In this document: piece by piece, positions 59,401 through 64,000 of the stretch
How the letters are laid out: each line of letters begins with the position of its first letter
Position numbering within the stretch: the stretch's first letter is position 1
Assembly (NCBI GenBank): GCA_037903355.1
Contig: JBAJFE010000050.1
Location: 372,001 to 436,000, forward strand
Source of the DNA: Trichuris trichiura
Taxonomy: Eukaryota; Nematoda; Enoplea; Trichinellida; Trichuridae
Length of the DNA: 64,000 nt
Direction of reading: 5' to 3'
Notes under the pieces: model-generated
What the model saw: the letters and a program-made list of their open reading frames with translations, nothing else
Told to the model about the DNA's origin: nothing
Database searches by the model: none
Program-made: the position numbers and the translations under genes

Positions 59401-60154
59401 CAGAAGTGGATTAGTCGATAATCCGAAGATCTTAGTGATCCAAACACACTATTGATTACAAATGCTTTAAAATGATAGACGTGCTCACACTGCACATCTT
59501 CACTCATTATTGGCAGTTTAATTAATCGTAATCTGTAAATAAATGCGGGACCTTACATTCTGTAGGCAGAAGTGAACTCAAGTTCTGTTGGTCCAAGCAA
59601 GTGCAAGTTGCCTAAAGTAAGGGCTCGCTTTGAGCTTGCGCTTAAACTATTCACAAGCATTAGATTACGGTTACAATAAGACATTATTTTAGGCTAATTC
59701 GAAAGATGCCTAAGATTAATTGAACTAAAAGAACTTGATTTCACTTCTACCTACAGTAATCAAAAGATTTTTAAGAGAAAACCCGTAAGGAGTTACTAGA
59801 ATAAAATGCTTTTTAATAAATTGCTAAGATGCGCGGGTACGGTTATGACGTTAGGAAGAGCGTGATAAAAATGGATAAACAAGCCAATGGGACATGCGTG
59901 TACATTGAATAGTTGGATGAGGATCGAAAATATTAATAAATTTCAATTTGTCTCTGTCCATGCTCGTTTAGTACGTACTGAAGCCTTTATTTCTTTTAGT
60001 GATGTAAGGATGAGCCCAACAGGAATGGATAAGAAAAGAAAGATCAACAGCCATTGAGCGCTTATTTTTAAAGAGCTCATTGTTTGCTGTTTTTCTCGCG
60101 GGCGCTGAGATGTTCCATTGAGCGTTTTTATGGAATTTTCTGCTATGCGTCACA

Positions 60155-60340
60155 CAGTCATACTGTATGATTTCCGGCCATCTTTTTCTGCTCTTCCATA
60201 AGCTTTTGCCTACACCTAGGTTTCATTTTTAAGCTTAGGCCTAGATAGAAGCAGAGTAGGATAACCAGCATGCTCGCCAGTAGGGGCAGAACAGGATGGC
60301 CGCATGATTGTTAAAAAGGAACCTGCACATCCGAAATGGT
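60155..60340. repeat. Palindromic MITE-like element, copy 7
   Basis: Starts AGTCATACTGTATG, centre CCTACACCTAGG...AGCTTAGGCCTAG, then AGAGTAGGATAACCAGCATGC, CAGAACAGGATGGCCGC and GGAACCTGCA near the right end. Confidence 0.6.
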
Positions 60341-60868
60341 AGTGACGTGCAAGCGAAAAGGCTCGCAGCTTTTCAGAGCCAGTCTCGTCGCCGCAGTCCA
60401 AAAGAAAGGCAAGAGAAAAAAAAGTTAAAAGGGGATAGAATGTTCCAGGCCGATCTGTACGTCCTTTTGAACGCATTAGTCAGACTGGCCGCCATGCATC
60501 ATTGTTTTAATCGGTTATTGGAATAAATCAAATTTGTCGGCATTTTTAATATTTTTTTCATTTTATTTTGCCCATTTATAAACTTATCCGACTAATACCA
60601 GAGTTTCCATTCTGCCTTCCCAGTCATTCGTTAAATAAAAATTGCAAGCAGTTCATTCTTCCGTCGGTCCGCATTTTAAGCATCGTAGAGCACGAGAAGC
60701 TAGTGTCGCTTGCTTACGCGTAGTTTCTAAACCACGTTAAAAGGTAATTGCGCAAGCTCCGGATTAGAACTTGACTGCCAATATATACGGTAGATTTAGC
60801 ATCGTCTTTTTGTTTCGTGAAAATGGCGATTAAGCTGGACGGATAAAGCTTTATTTTCTCGGTCGAAT

Positions 60869-61949
60869 ATGGAACGGGACAGTCGTGAAAATGTGTACGC
60901 AGCAGAGTGTATAAAAAAACGAAGAGTTCGCAAGGTAACCGCCGCTTTATTGGATTCACTTTTGCTGCTGTTTGCCGGTTGTGCCTCGGTGAAAACACGT
61001 AGGCGATGGTTTCTAAGGTTCCAAATTTGTTCTGCGTCTAACCGAAACCGATCCGAATTTTATTTTTCTTAACTTTTTCCCATTGCCGCGTGGTCAGCGA
61101 TTAGCTTCGATTTGTAAATAACTTTTGCAGCTGTTGGGTCAATTTCATTATTAGAAACAGGAATAATCGCAAAAATAGTCTTTGACACGTTTTTAGAAAA
61201 CGACAATGTTTAAAATGCTCCTTAAGCTGCGGGAAATTGATTTCCGCGGCAGATTTTTTCTAGCATGTCAACATTGCGTTCCATTGTAATACTTCAAAAT
61301 TTTTTAACGCCTTTTGAAAGTTAACTTTACGCGAATGATGACATCAAGACTTCACTTGCAGGTAAAAAGTTTGTCACGTAGTCTTAAAAGGTATTTTGTA
61401 GTATCACATTAAATTGTGTCACTTTTTGGCAGCTCCTTCTACTGTATTGTTATTTATTAGGGCAAGGTGGAATATCTCATTCATTGGAGTGGCTACAGTT
61501 CGAAGTAAGACGTAACTTATGGTGTGCACCTCGTTAGAAAATCAGTTGAATTGGTTTGTAGAGATGATTCCTGGGAGCCGGAGGAAAACATTTTAGATCA
61601 AAGGCTCCTAGACGAATTCCACAGTTCAAGCAAACGATCCAAACAGGCAACAAGTCGTCAGTTGGTAGACTCGGAAGGCGAGACAACTGAAAAGACGGTG
61701 AATGATGATGCAACAACAGAAAACGGTCAGTTAGGGGTTGATGCAGCAGTGGCCTCTCCGCCTCCTCCTATACTGTCACCTCACACTGCTGCCGAAGAAC
61801 TAAGAGAGCTGCAAGAGCTCTCGGGAATGCGAGTTATCAATGAGCAGTTGATGTACCACAGAAATTGGGTGGTAACGGAAGTTTCGGTCAACGGTAGCGT
61901 GGTTACATTCGTGGAGTATGATTGGAATGTTTCATGCTTTATTTTTTAG
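60869..61949 (+). CDS. Polycomb / CBX-type chromodomain protein with C-box
   Basis: CBX proteins read H3K27me3 and bring canonical PRC1 to chromatin. Exons: 60869-60934 (66), 61461-61504 (44), 61562-61949, in phase, 165 residues. The chromodomain (residues about 8-60) is intact, with ENVYAAECIKKRRVRK, GKVEYLIHWSGY and DDSWEPEENILDQRLLDEF; the three aromatic cage positions (Y, W, Y) are all present, and the WEPEENILD block is of the Polycomb rather than HP1 kind. After a low-complexity middle with a proline run, the C-terminal WVVTEVSVNGSVVTFVE matches the CBX C-box (Pc box) that binds the RAWUL domain of RING1. No HP1 chromoshadow domain is present. It is shorter than most CBX proteins except CBX7. 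Its first intron is 526 bp, the second 57 bp. Confidence 0.88.
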
Positions 61950-63459
61950 CAGTAGTATCTCTTCTTATAGGTACGTTGATGGGTAAGAATAAGAAGCATT
62001 CATTGGGTGAAATTTTTTACAAGCAATGAAAAAAGCCGTATATAGTATGCAGCTGCATGAACATGTATGGGCACATATGAAAATTGGCGTATTTATCTCC
62101 GACGCAGTTTCAACATACGAGTGCTGCTTCAGAAGTTTATGTCTGCTGGGTTTGAATACAGCTGCTCTACTTCAATGTCTCCATAACGCGTTTCAGTGTG
62201 CATTGGCAAAGGTACATACTCATTATGATGTTAAAATTGCTTTACTTTCTCGCTAGTCTGTTGCTTTGACTTTTTGGCATGAAAAAGAAGCTTTGCGGAG
62301 AGGATGTGGAAACATGGAAGCATACTTAGTTCGCGGCGAATAACTGAAGGTGAAACGTAATAGCTCTTGAAAATGAACAACGGATTACCATAGTATAACA
62401 TAGGAAGCAGCTATCAGTGGTTTCGACTCCACGAAAGTTGCCTATGATATCCTAAAATGAGCATTCGAACCACTGATACCGCGTACAGTCTGTCTGCAAT
62501 TTTCTCTTTACATAGAAGAAGCGTTATCAACATCTTAGGCGTCTTATGCTTTGCTAAAGGATTAGGCGGCCCGCAGAAACTGTTGGCAACTTATTCGTTG
62601 GCTTGCAGCAGCAACTGCTAGTAATCATGTAGAAACGTGTTTGCACTGTCAGTTATGTTGCATTAACATAAATGCGATAGGCGTGGTCAGGCAGCGTAAA
62701 AGAAAATTGCGCAGATCAACCTAGGGTGTGCACAATGCATTCGAACCTGCATTTTTCGAGATTACGGTAAATCTGATGAGCATTCAATTCGAGAGGTTCG
62801 CCTGTTTCGTTTCTTTCAGCTTGCAGCGGCAAGGGACAACCAACCATAAAAACAGCTCGCTACAGCAAGGAACGGAAAGAAGCCGTCAGACTTCCTTATA
62901 TGCATCATTAATTATTGCGCTGTTCCCAACTGCATTGTTGGCATTGTAAAAAAAAGCAATAAACTTCAGTGCAAAAAACAAAAAATACTGTTTTATATGA
63001 TAGTTCCTAAAAAAATGATGAGAAAAGGGATTTAGACTTCCTTATCCAAAGGAAATTACTGTCTAATCTAAAGTATATTTCGTTTTCTTATTGCCGCGCA
63101 TTCCATAATAAAATAAGCTATATTATGTCTTTAATCTGATCTTTCTAGTTATTCGCCTTAGATATCTCGAACATACAGTAAGCAAAACAAATGCAGGTAC
63201 GTCGTGTAGGCAACAAATAAAGACGCCTAGAATGAAAATGACGTAGTTTCGGGGTCCTACGTGAGACGTTATTTTCTCAGCGAAGCAGCTATTTTGTCCT
63301 TGCGATCGGCACTGCTATTTAAGCGAACGCTTAAGCAATCTTTCCATTGTAGCACACGACAAATTAGCAAACAGCCAAAACTAAGAAAAGCGAAGCCGCG
63401 GAAAAGTTTATCTACAAATATATTTAGTCTCACTTTCGGGGCTTGTTGGTTATGCTCTT
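61950..63459. other. Spacer downstream of the CBX gene
   Basis: No supported gene. A fragment at about 62738-62775 (GAACCTGCATTTTTCGAGATTACGGTA) is a solo end of the MITE-like family. Confidence 0.4.
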
Positions 63460-63652
63460 TATTTGCCGAGGAATGCAGGTTCCTTTCCGAGAAGAACGTG
63501 CTCGTCTTGTTGTGCCCATACTGGCGAGCATGCCAACTGCATACTTTTGCCCTTACTTAAACCTAAGCCTAAACGGAAGGCTTACGTTTTGGTTTAGGCT
63601 TAGAACAGCGCAGAACAGGATCACTACCAAAATTACAGTAAGAAGGTGGGCT
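63460..63652. repeat. Palindromic MITE-like element, copy 8
   Basis: Has GAATGCAGGTTCC at the left, TGGCGAGCATGCC, the centre TTAAACCTAAGCC and TTTTGGTTTAGGCTTAG, then CAGAACAGGATCA and TTACAGTAAGAAGG at the right. Confidence 0.6.
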
Positions 63653-63939
63653 TTAAAACCGACAAACTCCCATTTTCTCTCATCTCCGATCAAAATGCTG
63701 TCCTAAGTCAATTAAACCGACAGGGTAAATTGTCAGACCTGCCTATGTTCTTGTTCGTAGCCATCCGGAAGAGTTGATCGACCAGTCAGTGCTTAACCAG
63801 GGTTCCTATGTTAACTGATTTCCTATGCCTTGATTGTTACACCGCCTTGCTTGGCTGTACTGTTTCTCACACTCAGCGCGAAAACGGTTGCCGGATTCAT
63901 TCGATCTTGATTTCAGGAGGCTTTGTCGGTTTTGCAGCC

Positions 63940-64000
63940 CTGTCATACTGTAATTTTGTCCCGTTCTATTCTACCCTTCCCTAAACGTAAAACGGAACCC
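63940..64000. repeat. MITE-like element, copy 9, cut by window end
   Basis: Starts GTCATACTGTAATTTTGTCC and continues CTTCCCTAAACGTAAAAC, matching the left half of copies 2 and 4. The rest lies outside the window. Confidence 0.5.

Larger units (their letters stand above)
54260..60868. other. Long spacer before the CBX gene
   Basis: No supported gene over 6.6 kb on either strand. It holds MITE-like copies near 56309-56412 and 60155-60340. Short open frames (for example 55946-56161) match nothing I know. The 57.4-59.6 kb part is very AT-rich. Confidence 0.4.

Noticed and set aside
1..64000. CRISPR arrays, bacterial operons, rRNA or tRNA genes
   Set aside because: No regular direct repeats with spacers, no ribosome-binding-site pattern, and no tRNA B-box with a foldable context seen by eye. 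A covariance search could still find a small RNA that I missed.

Overview
The window is from an animal nuclear genome. Genes are split by many short GT-AG introns of about 42-60 bp with T-rich acceptors ending in TTTCAG or TTTTAG, and wide AT-rich spacers separate them. Several first exons begin directly behind such an acceptor with no donor visible upstream, which suits spliced-leader trans-splicing. With a MATH-BTB gene, a divergent PP1-like phosphatase and a chemoreceptor-like GPCR this points to a nematode. The clear Polycomb (CBX-type) gene would fit an early-branching lineage (Dorylaimia/clade I) better than a Caenorhabditis relative. The phylum-level call is an inference.

Layout. 0.2-3.6 kb (+): fukutin-like LicD-family transferase, seven exons, one in-frame TAG. 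6.3-8.3 kb (+): intronless TAF5. 8.4-9.8 kb: a 1.3-kb giant palindrome with a 10-bp target duplication and an outward-facing hammerhead-like ribozyme motif in each arm. 11.4-15.4 kb (-): two-exon seven-helix receptor whose intron carries a truncated Penelope-like element (12455-14109) with 12-bp target duplications, inverted terminal repeats and hammerhead-like motifs. 19.0-25.2 kb (-): about 20-exon coiled-coil protein of unknown identity. 27.5-28.9 kb (-): MATH-BTB-BACK protein. 29.8-30.1 kb (+): mariner-type helix-turn-helix fragment. 30.9-32.8 kb (+): PP1-like phosphatase. 32.8-40.5 kb: AT-rich, no supported gene.

40.5-62 kb holds the most remarkable feature: four Polycomb repressive complex 1 (PRC1) type genes within 21.5 kb. 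They are two PCGF (RING + RAWUL) paralogues in opposite orientation with the same exon lengths (40510-43197 + and 54259-50612 -); a chimera (48689-46614 -) that joins a Polycomb-type chromodomain to a PCGF-type RAWUL domain without a RING finger; and a short Polycomb/CBX protein (60869-61949 +) with an intact chromodomain and a C-terminal C-box-like motif. The chimera shares its 66-nt and 44-nt chromodomain exons with the CBX gene, and its 61-nt and 81-nt RAWUL exons with the PCGF genes, so it looks like an exon-shuffling product of its neighbours. My spliced models for the fukutin, GPCR, PP1, both PCGF, chimera and CBX genes all sum to whole numbers of codons.

A family of roughly 180-200 bp palindromic MITE-like repeats (ends like CCATACTGT, centre like TAGGCTTAGG, a GAACCTGCATTTTTC block near one end) is scattered through the window in at least nine recognisable copies.
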